Source: Tipula vernalis (Eukaryota > Arthropoda > Insecta > Diptera > Tipulidae). Taken from it: a stretch of 64,000 bases of DNA. The stretch is from assembly GCA_958295665.1 (NCBI GenBank), contig OY282558.1, positions 50,289,389 to 50,353,388 on the forward strand. Direction: 5' to 3'. Of the stretch, positions 50,671 to 63,939 are shown piece by piece. The notes beneath the pieces were generated by a model, which was not told the origin of the DNA, ran no database searches, and saw nothing but the letters and a program-made list of their open reading frames with translations. Numbering within the stretch: position 1 is the first letter of the stretch; each line of letters opens with the position of its first letter. The translations under genes and the position numbers were made by a program.

Positions 50671-53087
50671 CGCCCAAAAAGTTGTGGGCTATAGCACAGT
50701 TGATTTTCATTAAAATTGAATTTTCTAAGAAATGTTTAGAAATAATCGAGCAATCAAAATGAAAATTGTCACAGCAATTACAGGTCTCGAAACCTATTGA
50801 TAGAGGTATCAACCATCGTAATCGGACCATTTTAGATTTTTGCCGCCCAAAAACTTGTGGGTTATAGCACAGTTGATTTTCAATAAAATTGAATTTTCTA
50901 AGAAATGTTTAGAAATAATCGAGCAATCAAAATGAAAATTGTCACAGCAATTACAGGTCTCGAAACCTATTGATAGAGGTATCAACCATCGTAATCGGAC
51001 CATTTTAGATTTTTGCCGCCCAAAAACTTGTGGGCTATAGCACAGTTGATTTTCAATAAAATTGAATTTTCTAAGAAATGTTTAGAAATAATCGAGCAAT
51101 CAAAATGAAAATTGTCACAGCAATTACAGGTCTCGAAACCTATTGATAGAGGTATCAACCATAGTAATCGGATTATTTTAGATTTTTGCCGCCCAAAAAG
51201 TTGTGGGCTATAGCACAGTTGATTTTCAATAAAATTGAATTTTCTAAGAAATGTTAAGAAATAATCGAGCAATCAAAATGAAAATTGTCACAGCAATTAC
51301 AGGTCTCGAAACCTATTTATAGAGGTATCAACCATCGTAATCGGACCATTTTAGATTTTTGCCGCCCAAAAAGTTGTGGGCTATAGCACAGTTGATTTTC
51401 ATTAAAATTGAATTTTCTAAGAAATGTTTAGAAATAATCGAGCAATCAAAATGAAAATTGTCACAGCAATTACAGGTCTCGAAACCTATTTATAGAGGTA
51501 TCAACCATCGTAATCGGACCATTTTAGATTTTTGCCGCCCAAAAAGTTGTGGGCTATAGCACAGTTGATTTTCATTAAAATTGAATTTTCTAAGAAATGT
51601 TTAGAAATAATCGAGCAATCAAAATGAAAATTGTCACAGCAATTACAGGTCTCGAAACCTATTGATAGAGGTATCAACCATCGTAATCGGACCATTTTAG
51701 ATTTTTGCCGCCCAAAAACTTGTGGGTTATAGCACAGTTGATTTTCAATAAAATTGAATTTTCTAAGAAATGTTTAGAAATAATCGAGCAATCAAAATGA
51801 AAATTGTCACAGCAATTACAGGTCTCGAAACCTATTGATAGAGGTATCAACCATCGTAATCGGACCATTTTAGATTTTTGCCGCCCAAAAACTTGTGGGC
51901 TATAGCACAGTTGATTTTCAATAAAATTGAATTTTCTAAGAAATGTTTAGAAATAATCGAGCAATCAAAATGAAAATTGTCACAGCAATTACAGGTCTCG
52001 AAACCTATTGATAGAGGTATCAACCATCGTAATCGGAGCATTTTAGATTTTTGCCGCCCAAAAACTTGTGGGTTATAGCACAGTTGATTTTCAATAAAAT
52101 TGAATTTTCTAAGAAATGTTTAGAAATAATCGAGCAATCAAAATGAAAATTGTCACAGCAATTACAGGTCTCGAAACCTATTGATAGAGGTATCAACCAT
52201 CGTAATCGGACCATTTTAGATTTTAGCCGCCCAAAAACTTGTGGGCTATAGTTGATTTTCAATAAAATTGAATTTTCTAAGAAATGTTTAGAAATAATCG
52301 AGCAATCAAAATGAAAATTGTCACAGCAATTACAGGTCTCGAAACCTATTGATAGAGGTATCAACCATAGTAATCGGATTATTTTAGATTTTTGCCGCCC
52401 AAAAAGTTGTGGGCTATAGCACAGTTGATTTTCAATAAAATTGAATTTTCTAAGAAATGTTAAGAAATAATCGAGCAATCAAAATGAAAATTGTCACAGC
52501 AATTACAGGTCTCGAAACCTATTTATAGAGGTATCAACCATCGTAATCGGACCATTTTAGATTTTTGCCGCCCAAAAAGTTGTGGGCTATAGCACAGTTG
52601 ATTTTCATTAAAATTGAATTTTCTAAGAAATGTTTAGAAATAATCGAGCAATCAAAATGAAAATTGTCACAGCAATTACAGGTCTCGAAACCTATTGATA
52701 GAGGTATCAACCATCGTAATCGGACCATTTTAGATTTTTGCCGCCCAAAAACTTGTGGGCTATAGCACAGTTGATTTTCAATAAAATTGAATTTTCTAAG
52801 AAATGTTAAGAAATAATCGAGCAATCAAAATGAAAATTGTCACAGCAATTACAGGTCTCGAAACCTATTTATAGAGGTATTAACCATCGTAATCGGACCA
52901 TTTTAGATTTTTGCCGCCCAAAAAGTTGTGGGCTATAGCACAGTTGATTTTCATTAAAATTGAATTTTCTAAGAAATGTTTAGAAATAATCGAGCAATCA
53001 AAATGAAAATTGTCACAGCAATTACAGGTCTCGAAACCTATTTATAGAGGTATCAACCATCGTAATCGGACCATTTTAGATTTTTGC
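50671..53087 (+). repeat. 14-monomer higher-order unit, copy 3
   Basis: Repeats copies 1 and 2 from 48083. Its 2417 bp equal 14 x 173 minus the 5-bp deletion at 52250. The tag monomers of copy 2 are missing here. A fourth, shortened unit starts at 53088 and lacks the GGGTTATAG monomer after the first ATTAAA monomer. Confidence 0.75.
52228..52395 (+). repeat. 168-bp monomer, 5-bp deletion
   Basis: GGCTATAGTTGATT at about 52244-52257 has lost CACAG, flanked by a 2-base AG repeat. The copy becomes 168 bp (56 codons), which is why the longest open frame of the window (152 codons, minus strand, 52020-52478) crosses it. Confidence 0.92.
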
Positions 53088-56000
53088 CGCCCAAAAAGTT
53101 GTGGGCTATAGCACAGTTGATTTTCATTAAAATTGAATTTTCTAAGAAATGTTTAGAAATAATCGAGCAATCAAAATGAAAATTGTCACAGCAATTACAG
53201 GTCTCGAAACCTATTGATAGAGGTATCAACCATCGTAATCGGACCATTTTAGATTTTTGCCGCCCAAAAACTTGTGGGCTATAGCACAGTTGATTTTCAA
53301 TAAAATTGAATTTTCTAAGAAATGTTTAGAAATAATCGAGCAATCAAAATGAAAATTGTCACAGCAATTACAGGTCTCGAAACCTATTGATAGAGGTATC
53401 AACCATAGTAATCGGATTATTTTAGATTTTTGCCGCCCAAAAAGTTGTGGGCTATAGCACAGTTGATTTTCAATAAAATTGAATTTTCTAAGAAATGTTA
53501 AGAAATAATCGAGCAATCAAAATGAAAATTGTCACAGCAATTACAGGTCTCGAAACCTATTTATAGAGGTATCAACCATCGTAATCGGACCATTTTAGAT
53601 TTTTGCCGCCCAAAAAGTTGTGGGCTATAGCACAGTTGATTTTCATTAAAATTGAATTTTCTAAGAAATGTTTAGAAATAATCGAGCAATCAAAATGAAA
53701 ATTGTCACAGCAATTACAGGTCTCGAAACCTATTTATAGAGGTATCAACCATCGTAATCGGACCATTTTAGATTTTTGCCGCCCAAAAACTTGTGGGTTA
53801 TAGCACAGTTGATTTTCAATAAAATTGAATTTTCTAAGAAATGTTTAGAAATAATCGAGCAATCAAAATGAAAATTGTCACAGCAATTACAGGTCTCGAA
53901 ACCTATTGATAGAGGTATCAACCATCGTAATCGGACCATTTTAGATTTTTGCCGCCCAAAAACTTGTGGGCTATAGCACAGTTGATTTTCAATAAAATTG
54001 AATTTTCTAAGAAATGTTTAGAAATAATCGAGCAATCAAAATGAAAATTGTCACAGCAATTACAGGTCTCGAAACCTATTGATAGAGGTATCAACCATCG
54101 TAATCGGAGCATTTTAGATTTTTGCCGCCCAAAAACTTGTGGGTTATAGCACAGTTGATTTTCAATAAAATTGAATTTTCTAAGAAATGTTTAGAAATAA
54201 TCGAGCAATCAAAATGAAAATTGTCACAGCAATTACAGGTCTCGAAACCTATTGATAGAGGTATCAACCATCGTAATCGGACCATTTTAGATTTTAGCCG
54301 CCCAAAAACTTGTGTGCTATAGCACAGTTGATTTTCAATAAAATTGAATTTTCTAAGAAATGTTTAGAAATAATCGAGCAATCAAAATGCAAATTGTCAC
54401 AGCAATTACAGGTCTCGAAACCTATTGACAGAGGTATCAACCATCGTAATCGGAGCATTTTAGATTTTAGCCGCCCAAAAACTTGTGGGCTATAGCACAG
54501 TTGATTTTCAATAAAATTGAATTTTCTAAGAAATGTATAGAAATAATCGAGCAATCAAAATGAAAATTGTCACATCAATTACAGGTCTCGAAACCTATTG
54601 ATAGAGGTATCAACCATCGTAATTGGACCATTTTAGATTTTAGCCGCCCAAAAACTTGTGGGCTATAGCACAGTTGATTTTCAATAAAATTGAATTTTCT
54701 AAGAAATGTTTAGAAATAATCGAGCAATCAAAATGAAAATTGTCACAGCAATTACAGGTCTCGAAACCTATTGATAGAGGTATCAACCATCGTAATCGGA
54801 CCATTTTAGATTTTTGCCGCCCAAAAAGTTGTGGGCTATAGCACAGTTGATTTTCAATAAAATTGAATTTTCTAAGAAATGTTTAGAAATAATCGAGCAA
54901 TCAAAATGAAAATTGTCACAGCAATTACAGGTCTCGAAACCTATTGATAGAGGTATCAACCATCGTAATCGGACCATTTTAGATTTTTGCCGCCCAAAAA
55001 CTTGTGGGCTATAGCACAGTTGATTTTCAATAAAATTGAATTTTCTAAGAAATGTTTAGAAATAATCGAGCAATCAAAATGAAAATTGTCACAGCAATTA
55101 CAGGTCTCGAAACCTATTGATAGAGGTATCAACCATAGTAATCGGATTATTTTAGATTTTTGCCGCCCAAAAAGTTGTGGGCTATAGCACAGTTGATTTT
55201 CAATAAAATTGAATTTTCTAAGAAATGTTAAGAAATAATCGAGCAATCAAAATGAAAATTGTCACAGCAATTACAGGTCTCGAAACCTATTTATAGAGGT
55301 ATCAACCATCGTAATCGGACCATTTTAGATTTTTGCCGCCCAAAAAGTTGTGGGCTATAGCACAGTTGATTTTCATTAAAATTGAATTTTCTAAGAAATG
55401 TTTAGAAATAATCGAGCAATCAAAATGAAAATTGTCACAGCAATTACAGGTCTCGAAACCTATTGATAGAGGTATCAACCATCGTAATCGGACCATTTTA
55501 GATTTTTGCCGCCCAAAAACTTGTGGGCTATAGCACAGTTGATTTTCAATAAAATTGAATTTTCTAAGAAATGTTTAGAAATAATCGAGCAATCAAAATG
55601 AAAATTGTCACAGCAATTACAGGTCTCGAAACCTATTGATAGAGGTATCAACCATAGTAATCGGATTATTTTAGATTTTTGCCGCCCAAAAAGTTGTGGG
55701 CTATAGCACAGTTGATTTTCAATAAAATTGAATTTTCTAAGAAATGTTAAGAAATAATCGAGCAATCAAAATGAAAATTGTCACAGCAATTACAGGTCTC
55801 GAAACCTATTGATAGAGGTATCAACCATCGTAATCGGAGCATTTTAGATTTTTGCCGCCCAAAAACTTGTGGGCTATAGCACAGTTGATTTTCAATAAAA
55901 TTGAATTTTCTAAGAAATGTTTAGAAATAATCGAGCAATCAAAATGAAAATTGTCACAGCAATTACAGGTCTCGAAACCTATTGATAGAGGTATCAACCA

Positions 56001-57412
56001 TAGTAATCGGATTATTTTAGATTTTTGCCGCCCAAAAAGTTGTGGGCTATAGCACAGTTGATTTTCAATAAAATTGAATTTTCTAAGAAATGTTTAGAAA
56101 TAATCGAGCAATCAAAATGAAAATTGTCACAGCAATTACAGGTCTCGAAACCTATTGATAGAGGTATCAACCATCGTAATCGGAGCATTTTAGATTTTTG
56201 CCGCCCAAAAACTTGTGGGTTATAGCACAGTTGATTTTCAATAAAATTGAATTTTCTAAGAAATGTTTAGAAATAATCGAGCAATCAAAATGAAAATTGT
56301 CACAGCAATTACAGGTCTCGAAACCTATTGATAGAGGTATCAACCATCGTAATCGGACCATTTTAGATTTTAGCCGCCCAAAAACTTGTGGGCTATAGCA
56401 CAGTTGATTTTCAATAAAATTGAATTTTCTAAGAAATGTTTAGAAATAATCGAGCAATCAAAATGCAAATTGTCACAGCAATTACAGGTCTCGAAACCTA
56501 TTGACAGAGGTATCAACCATCGTAATCGGAGCATTTTAGATTTTAGCCGCCCAAAAACTTGTGGGCTATAGCACAGTTGATTTTCAATAAAATTGAATTT
56601 TCTAAGAAATGTATAGAAATAATCGAGCAATCAAAATGAAAATTGTCACATCAATTACAGGTCTCGAAACCTATTGATAGAGGTATCAACCATCGTAATT
56701 GGACCATTTTAGATTTTAGCCGCCCAAAAACTTGTGGGCTATAGCACAGTTGATTTTCAATAAAATTGAATTTTCTAAGAAATGTTTAGAAATAATCGAG
56801 CAATCAAAATGAAAATTGTCACAGCAATTACAGGTCTCGAAACCTATTGATAGAGGTATCAACCATCGTAATCGGACCATTTTAGATTTTTGCCGCCCAA
56901 AAAGTTGTGGGCTATAGCACAGTTGATTTTCAATAAAATTGAATTTTCTAAGAAATGTTTAGAAATAATCGAGCAATCAAAATGAAAATTGTCACAGCAA
57001 TTACAGGTCTCGAAACCTATTGATAGAGGTATCAACCATCGTAATCGGACCATTTTAGATTTTTGCCGCCCAAAAACTTGTGGGCTATAGCACAGTTGAT
57101 TTTCAATAAAATTGAATTTTCTAAGAAATGTTTAGAAATAATCGAGCAATCAAAATGAAAATTGTCACAGCAATTACAGGTCTCGAAACCTATTGATAGA
57201 GGTATCAACCATAGTAATCGGATTATTTTAGATTTTTGCCGCCCAAAAAGTTGTGGGCTATAGCACAGTTGATTTTCAATAAAATTGAATTTTCTAAGAA
57301 ATGTTTAGAAATAATCGAGCAATCAAAATGAAAATTGTCACAGCAATTACAGGTCTCGAAACCTATTGATAGAGGTATCAACCATCGTAATCGGAGCATT
57401 TTAGATTTTTGC

Positions 57413-57583
57413 CGCCCAAAAACTTGTGGGTTATAGCACAGGATTTTCAATAAAATTGAATTTTCTAAGAAATGTTTAGAAATAATCGAGCAATCAAAAT
57501 GAAAATTGTCACAGCAATTACAGGTCTCGAAACCTATTGATAGAGGTATCAACCATCGTAATCGGACCATTTTAGATTTTAGC
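57413..57583 (+). repeat. 171-bp monomer, 2-bp deletion
   Basis: GCACAGGATTTTC at about 57436-57448 lacks TT compared with GCACAGTTGATTTTC. At 171 bp (57 codons) it keeps a minus-strand frame open over two monomers (57223-57570). Confidence 0.92.
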
Positions 57584-60500
57584 CGCCCAAAAACTTGTGG
57601 GCTATAGCACAGTTGATTTTCAATAAAATTGAATTTTCTAAGAAATGTTTAGAAATAATCGAGCAATCAAAATGCAAATTGTCACAGCAATTACAGGTCT
57701 CGAAACCTATTGACAGAGGTATCAACCATCGTAATCGGAGCATTTTAGATTTTAGCCGCCCAAAAACTTGTGGGCTATAGCACAGTTGATTTTCAATAAA
57801 ATTGAATTTTCTAAGAAATGTATAGAAATAATCGAGCAATCAAAATGAAAATTGTCACATCAATTACAGGTCTCGAAACCTATTGATAGAGGTATCAACC
57901 ATCGTAATTGTACCATTTTAGATTTTAGCCGCCCAAAAACTTGTGGGCTATAGCACAGTTGATTTTCAATAAAATTGAATTTTCTAAGAAATGTTTAGAA
58001 ATAATCGAGCAATCAAAATGAAAATTGTCACAGCAATTACAGGTCTCGAAACCTATTGATAGAGGTATCAACCATCGTAATCGGACCATTTTAGATTTTT
58101 GCCGCCCAAAAAGTTGTGGGCTATAGCACAGTTGATTTTCAATAAAATTGAATTTTCTAAGAAATGTTTAGAAATAATCGAGCAATCAAAATGAAAATTG
58201 TCACAGCAATTACAGGTCTCGAAACCTATTGATAGAGGTATCAACCATCGTAATCGGACCATTTTAGATTTTTGCCGCCCAAAAACTTGTGGGCTATAGC
58301 ACAGTTGATTTTCAATAAAATTGAATTTTCTAAGAAATGTTTAGAAATAATCGAGCAATCAAAATGAAAATTGTCACAGCAATTACAGGTCTCGAAACCT
58401 ATTGATAGAGGTATCAACCATAGTAATCGGATTATTTTAGATTTTTGCCGCCCAAAAAGTTGTGGGCTATAGCACAGTTGATTTTCAATAAAATTGAATT
58501 TTCTAAGAAATGTTAAGAAATAATCGAGCAATCAAAATGAAAATTGTCACAGCAATTACAGGTCTCGAAACCTATTTATAGAGGTATCAACCATCGTAAT
58601 CGGACCATTTTAGATTTTTGCCGCCCAAAAAGTTGTGGGCTATAGCACAGTTGATTTTCATTAAAATTGAATTTTCTAAGAAATGTTTAGAAATAATCGA
58701 GCAATCAAAATGAAAATTGTCACAGCAATTACAGGTCTCGAAACCTATTGATAGAGGTATCAACCATCGTAATCGGACCATTTTAGATTTTAGCCGCCCA
58801 AAAACTTGTGGGCTATAGCACAGTTGATTTTCAATAAAATTGAATTTTCTAAGAAATGTTTAGAAATAATCGAGCAATCAAAATGAAAATTGTCACAGCA
58901 ATTACAGGTCTCGAAACCTATTGATAGAGGTATCAACCATCGTAATCGGACCATTTTAGATTTTTGCCGCCCAAAAAGTTGTGGGCTATAGCACAGTTGA
59001 TTTTCAATAAAATTGAATTTTCTAAGAAATGTTTAGAAATAATCGAGCAATCAAAATGAAAATTGTCACAGCAATTACAGGTCTCGAAACCTATTGATAG
59101 AGGTATCAACCATCGTAATCGGACCATTTTAGATTTTTGCCGCCCAAAAAGTTGTGGGCTATAGCACAGTTGATTTTCATTAAAATTGAATTTTCTAAGA
59201 AATGTTTAGAAATAATCGAGCAATCAAAATGAAAATTGTCACAGCAATTACAGGTCTCGAAACCTATTGATAGAGGTATCAACCATCGTAATCGGAGCAT
59301 TTTAGATTTTTGCCGCCCAAAAAGTTGTGGGCTATAGCACAGTTGATTTTCAATAAAATTGAATTTTCTAAGAAATGTTTAGAAATAATCGAGCAATCAA
59401 AATGAAAATTGTCACAGCAATTACAGGTCTCGAAACCTATTGATAGAGGTATCAACCATCGTAATCGGAGCATTTTAGATTTTAGCCGCCCAAAAACTTG
59501 TGGGCTATAGCACAGTTGATTTTCAATAAAATTGAATTTTCTAAGAAATGTTTAGAAACAATCGAACAATCAAAATGAAAATTGTCACAGCAATTACAGG
59601 TCTCGAAACCTATTGATAGAGGTATCAACCATCGTAATCGGACCATTTTAGATTTTTGCCGCCCAAAAAGTTGTGGGCCATAGCACAGTTGATTTTCATT
59701 AAAATTGAATTTTCTAAGAAATGTTTAGAAATAATCGAGCAATCAAAATGAAAATTGTCACAGCAATTACAGGTCTCGAAACCTATTGATAGAGGTATCA
59801 ACCATCGTAATCGGACCATTTTAGATTTTAGCCGCCCAAAAACTTGTGGGCTATAGCACAGTTGATTTTCAATAAAATTGAATTTTCTAAGAAATGTTTA
59901 GAAATAATCGAGCAATCAAAATGAAAATTGTCACAGCAATTACAGGTCTCGAAACCTATTGATAGAGGTATCAACCATCGTAATCGGACCATTTTAGATT
60001 TTTGCCGCCCAAAAAGTTGTGGGCTATAGCACAGTTGATTTTCAATAAAATTGAATTTTCTAAGAAATGTTTAGAAATAATCGAGCAATCAAAATGAAAA
60101 TTGTCACAGCAATTACAGGTCTCGAAACCTATTGATAGAGGTATCAACCATCGTAATCGGACCATTTTAGATTTTTGCCGCCCAAAAACTTGTGGGCTAT
60201 AGCACAGTTGATTTTCAATAAAATTGAATTTTCTAAGAAATGTTTAGAAATAATCGAGCAATCAAAATGAAAATTGTCACAGCAATTACAGGTCTCGAAA
60301 CCTATTGATAGAGGTATCAACCATAGTAATCGGATTATTTTAGATTTTTGCCGCCCAAAAAGTTGTGGGCTATAGCACAGTTGATTTTCAATAAAATTGA
60401 ATTTTCTAAGAAATGTTAAGAAATAATCGAGCAATCAAAATGAAAATTGTCACAGCAATTACAGGTCTCGAAACCTATTTATAGAGGTATCAACCATCGT

Positions 60501-63465
60501 AATCGGACCATTTTAGATTTTTGCCGCCCAAAAAGTTGTGGGCTATAGCACAGTTGATTTTCATTAAAATTGAATTTTCTAAGAAATGTTTAGAAATAAT
60601 CGAGCAATCAAAATGAAAATTGTCACAGCAATTACAGGTCTCGAAACCTATTGATAGAGGTATCAACCATCGTAATCGGACCATTTTAGATTTTTGCCGC
60701 CCAAAAAGTTGTGGGCTATAGCACAGTTGATTTTCAATAAAATTGAATTTTCTAAGAAATGTTTAGAAATAATCGAGCAATCAAAATGAAAATTGTCACA
60801 GCAATTACAGGTCTCGAAACCTATTGATAGAGGTATCAACCATCGTAATCGGACCATTTTAGATTTTTGCCGCCCAAAAAGTTGTGGGCTATAGCACAGT
60901 TGATTTTCAATAAAATTGAATTTTCTAAGAAATGTTTAGAAATAATCGAGCAATCAAAATGAAAATTGTCACAGCAATTACAGGTCTCGAAACCTATTGA
61001 TAGAGGTATCAACCATCGTAATCGGACCATTTTAGATTTTAGCCGCCCAAAAACTTGTGGGCTATAGCACAGTTGATTTTCAATAAAATTGAATTTTCTA
61101 AGAAATGTTTAGAAACAATCGAACAATCAAAATGAAAATTGTCACAGCAATTACAGGTCTCGAAACCTATTGATAGAGGTATCAACCATCGTAATCGGAG
61201 CATTTTAGATTTTTGCCGCCCAAAAAGTTGTGGGCCATAGCACAGTTGATTTTCATTAAAATTGAATTTTCTAAGAAATGTTTAGAAATAATCGAGCAAT
61301 CAAAATGAAAATTGTCACAGCAATTACAGGTCTCGAAACCTATTGATAGAGGTATCAACCATCGTAATCGGACCATTTTAGATTTTTGCCGCCCAAAAAG
61401 TTGTGGGCTATAGCACAGTTGATTTTCAATAAAATTGAATTTTCTAAGAAATGTTTAGAAATAATCGAGCAATCAAAATGAAAATTGTCACAGCAATTAC
61501 AGGTCTCGAAACCTATTGATAGAGGTATCAACCATCGTAATCGGAGCATTTTAGATTTTTGCCGCCCAAAAAGTTGTGGGCTATAGCACAGTTGATTTTC
61601 AATAAAATTGAATTTTCTAAGAAATGTTTAGAAATAATCGAGCAATCAAAATGAAAATTGTCACAGCAATTACAGGTCTCGAAACCTATTGATAGAGGTA
61701 TCAACCATCGTAATCGGAGCATTTTAGATTTTAGCCGCCCAAAAACTTGTGGGCTATAGCACAGTTGATTTTCAATAAAATTGAATTTTCTAAGAAATGT
61801 TTAGAAATAATCGAGCAATCAAAATGAAAATTGTCACGGCAATTACAGGTCTCGAAACCTATTGATAGAGGTATCAACCATCGTAATCGGACCATTTTAG
61901 ATTTTTGCCGCCCAAAAAGTTGTGGGCTATAGCACAGTTGATTTTCATTAAAATTGAATTTTCTAAGAAATGTTTAGAAATAATGGAGCAATCAAAATGA
62001 AAATTGTCACAGCAATTACAGGTCTCGAAACCTATTGATAGAGGTATCAACCATCGTAATCGGAGCATTTTAGATTTTTGCCGCCCAAAAAGTTGTGGGC
62101 TATAGCACAGTTGATTTTCAATAAAATTGAATTTTCTAAGAAATGTTTAGAAATAATCGAGCAATCAAAATGAAAATTGTCACAGCAATTACAGGTCTCG
62201 AAACCTATTGATAGAGGTATCAACCATCGTAATCGGAGCATTTTAGATTTTAGCCGCCCAAAAACTTGTGGGCTATAGCACAGTTGATTTTCAATAAAAT
62301 TGAATTTTCTAAGAAATGTTTAGAAATAATCGAGCAATCAAAATGAAAATTGTCACAGCAATTACAGGTCTCGAAACCTATTGATAGAGGTATCAACCAT
62401 CGTAATCGGAGCATTTTAGATTTTAGCCGCCCAAAAACTTGTGGGCTATAGCACAGTTGATTTTCAATAAAATTGAATTTTCTAAGAAATGTTTAGAAAT
62501 AATCGAGCAATCAAAATGAAAATTGTCACAGCAATTACAGGTCTCGAAACCTATTGATAGAGGTATCAACCATCGTAATCGGACCATTTTAGATTTTTGC
62601 CGCCCAAAAAGTTGTGGGCTATAGCACAGTTGATTTTCAATAAAATTGAATTTTCTAAGAAATGTTTAGAAATAATCGAGCAATCAAAATGAAAATTGTC
62701 ACAGCAATTACAGGTCTCGAAACCTATTGATAGAGGTATCAACCATCGTAATCGGACCATTTTAGATTTTTGCCGCCCAAAAAGTTGTGGGCTATAGCAC
62801 AGTTGATTTTCAATAAAATTGAATTTTCTAAGAAATGTTTAGAAATAATCGAGCAATCAAAATGAAAATTGTCACAGCAATTACAGGTCTCGAAACCTAT
62901 TTATAGAGGTATCAACCATCGTAATCGGAGCATTTTAGATTTTAGCCGCCCAAAAACTTGTGGGCTATAGCACAGTTGATTTTCAATAAAATTGAATTTT
63001 CTAAGAAATGTTTAGAAATAATCGAGCAATCAAAATGAAAATTGTCACAGCAATTACAGGTCTCGAAACCTATTGATAGAGGTATCAACCATCGTAATCG
63101 GAGCATTTTAGATTTTAGCCGCCCAAAAACTTGTGGGCTATAGCACAGTTGATTTTCAATAAAATTGAATTTTCTAAGAAATGTTTAGAAATAATCGAGC
63201 AATCAAAATGAAAATTGTCACAGCAATTACAGGTCTCGAAACCTATTGATAGAGGTATCAACCATCGTAATCGGAGCATTTTAGATTTTAGCCGCCCAAA
63301 AACTTGTGGGCTATAGCACAGTTGATTTTCAATAAAATTGAATTTTCTAAGAAATGTTTAGAAATAATCGAGCAATCAAAATGAAAATTGTCACAGCAAT
63401 TACAGGTCTCGAAACCTATTGATAGAGGTATCAACCATCGTAATCGGACCATTTTAGATTTTTGC

Positions 63466-63593
63466 CGCCCAAAAAGTTGTGGGCTATAGCACAGTTGATT
63501 TTCATTAAAATTGAATTTTCTAAGAAATTACAGGTCTCGAAACCTATTGATAGAGGTATCAACCATCGTAATCGGAGCATTTTAGATTTTTGC
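63466..63593 (+). repeat. 128-bp monomer, 45-bp deletion
   Basis: Monomer positions 64-108 are missing: TAAGAAAT runs straight into TACAGGTC at 63528/63529. A 3-base AAT is present at both sides of the junction, as in microhomology-mediated or slippage deletion. It is the largest length change in the window and is seen only once. Confidence 0.93.
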
Positions 63594-63939
63594 CGCCCAA
63601 AAAGTTGTGGGCTATAGCACAGTTGATTTTCAATAAAATTGAATTTTCTAAGAAATGTTTAGAAATAATCGAGCAATCAAAATGAAAATTGTCACAGCAA
63701 TTACAGGTCTCGAAACCTATTGATAGAGGTATCAACCATCGTAATCGGAGCATTTTAGATTTTAGCCGCCCAAAAACTTGTGGGCTATAGCACAGTTGAT
63801 TTTCAATAAAATTGAATTTTCTAAGAAATGTTTAGAAACAATCGAACAATCAAAATGAAAATTGTCACAGCAATTACAGGTCTCGAAACCTATTGATAGA
63901 GGTATCAACCATCGTAATCGGACCATTTTAGATTTTTGC

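Larger units (their letters stand above)
43239..57583 (+). repeat. Array domain 6: 14-15 monomer higher-order repeat region
   Basis: No B monomers. Standard monomers with ATTAAA, TTTATAGAGG, ATGTTAAGAAA, GGATTATTT, GGGTTATAG and the ATGCAAATTG/GACAGAGG tag recur in a fixed order. About 43.7-45.4 kb repeats 39.9-41.6 kb at 22 monomers. Units of 14-15 monomers then follow, and 54.3-57.8 kb has 12- and 7-monomer spacings of the tag. Three indel copies lie here: 49640, 52228 and 57413. Confidence 0.78.

Noticed and set aside
52020..52478. 152-codon minus-strand frame as a possible gene
   Set aside because: It is two to three satellite monomers read through because a 5-bp deletion makes one unit 168 bp. 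The same logic removes 2418-2756 and 57223-57570.
5376..57780. Plus-strand open frames of 61-81 codons beginning MWAIAQLIF or MPPKKLW
   Set aside because: They appear only where A92C removes a stop codon or an indel shifts frame, and overlap the minus-strand frames. No independent sign of coding was seen.
139..63753. Many minus-strand open frames of about 64 codons, one per monomer, beginning MVRLRWLIPLS or MLRLRWLIPLS
   Set aside because: They repeat with the satellite, do not continue through the array because 173 is not a multiple of three, show changes at all codon positions including start and stop, and have no recognisable domain. They are by-products of the repeat.
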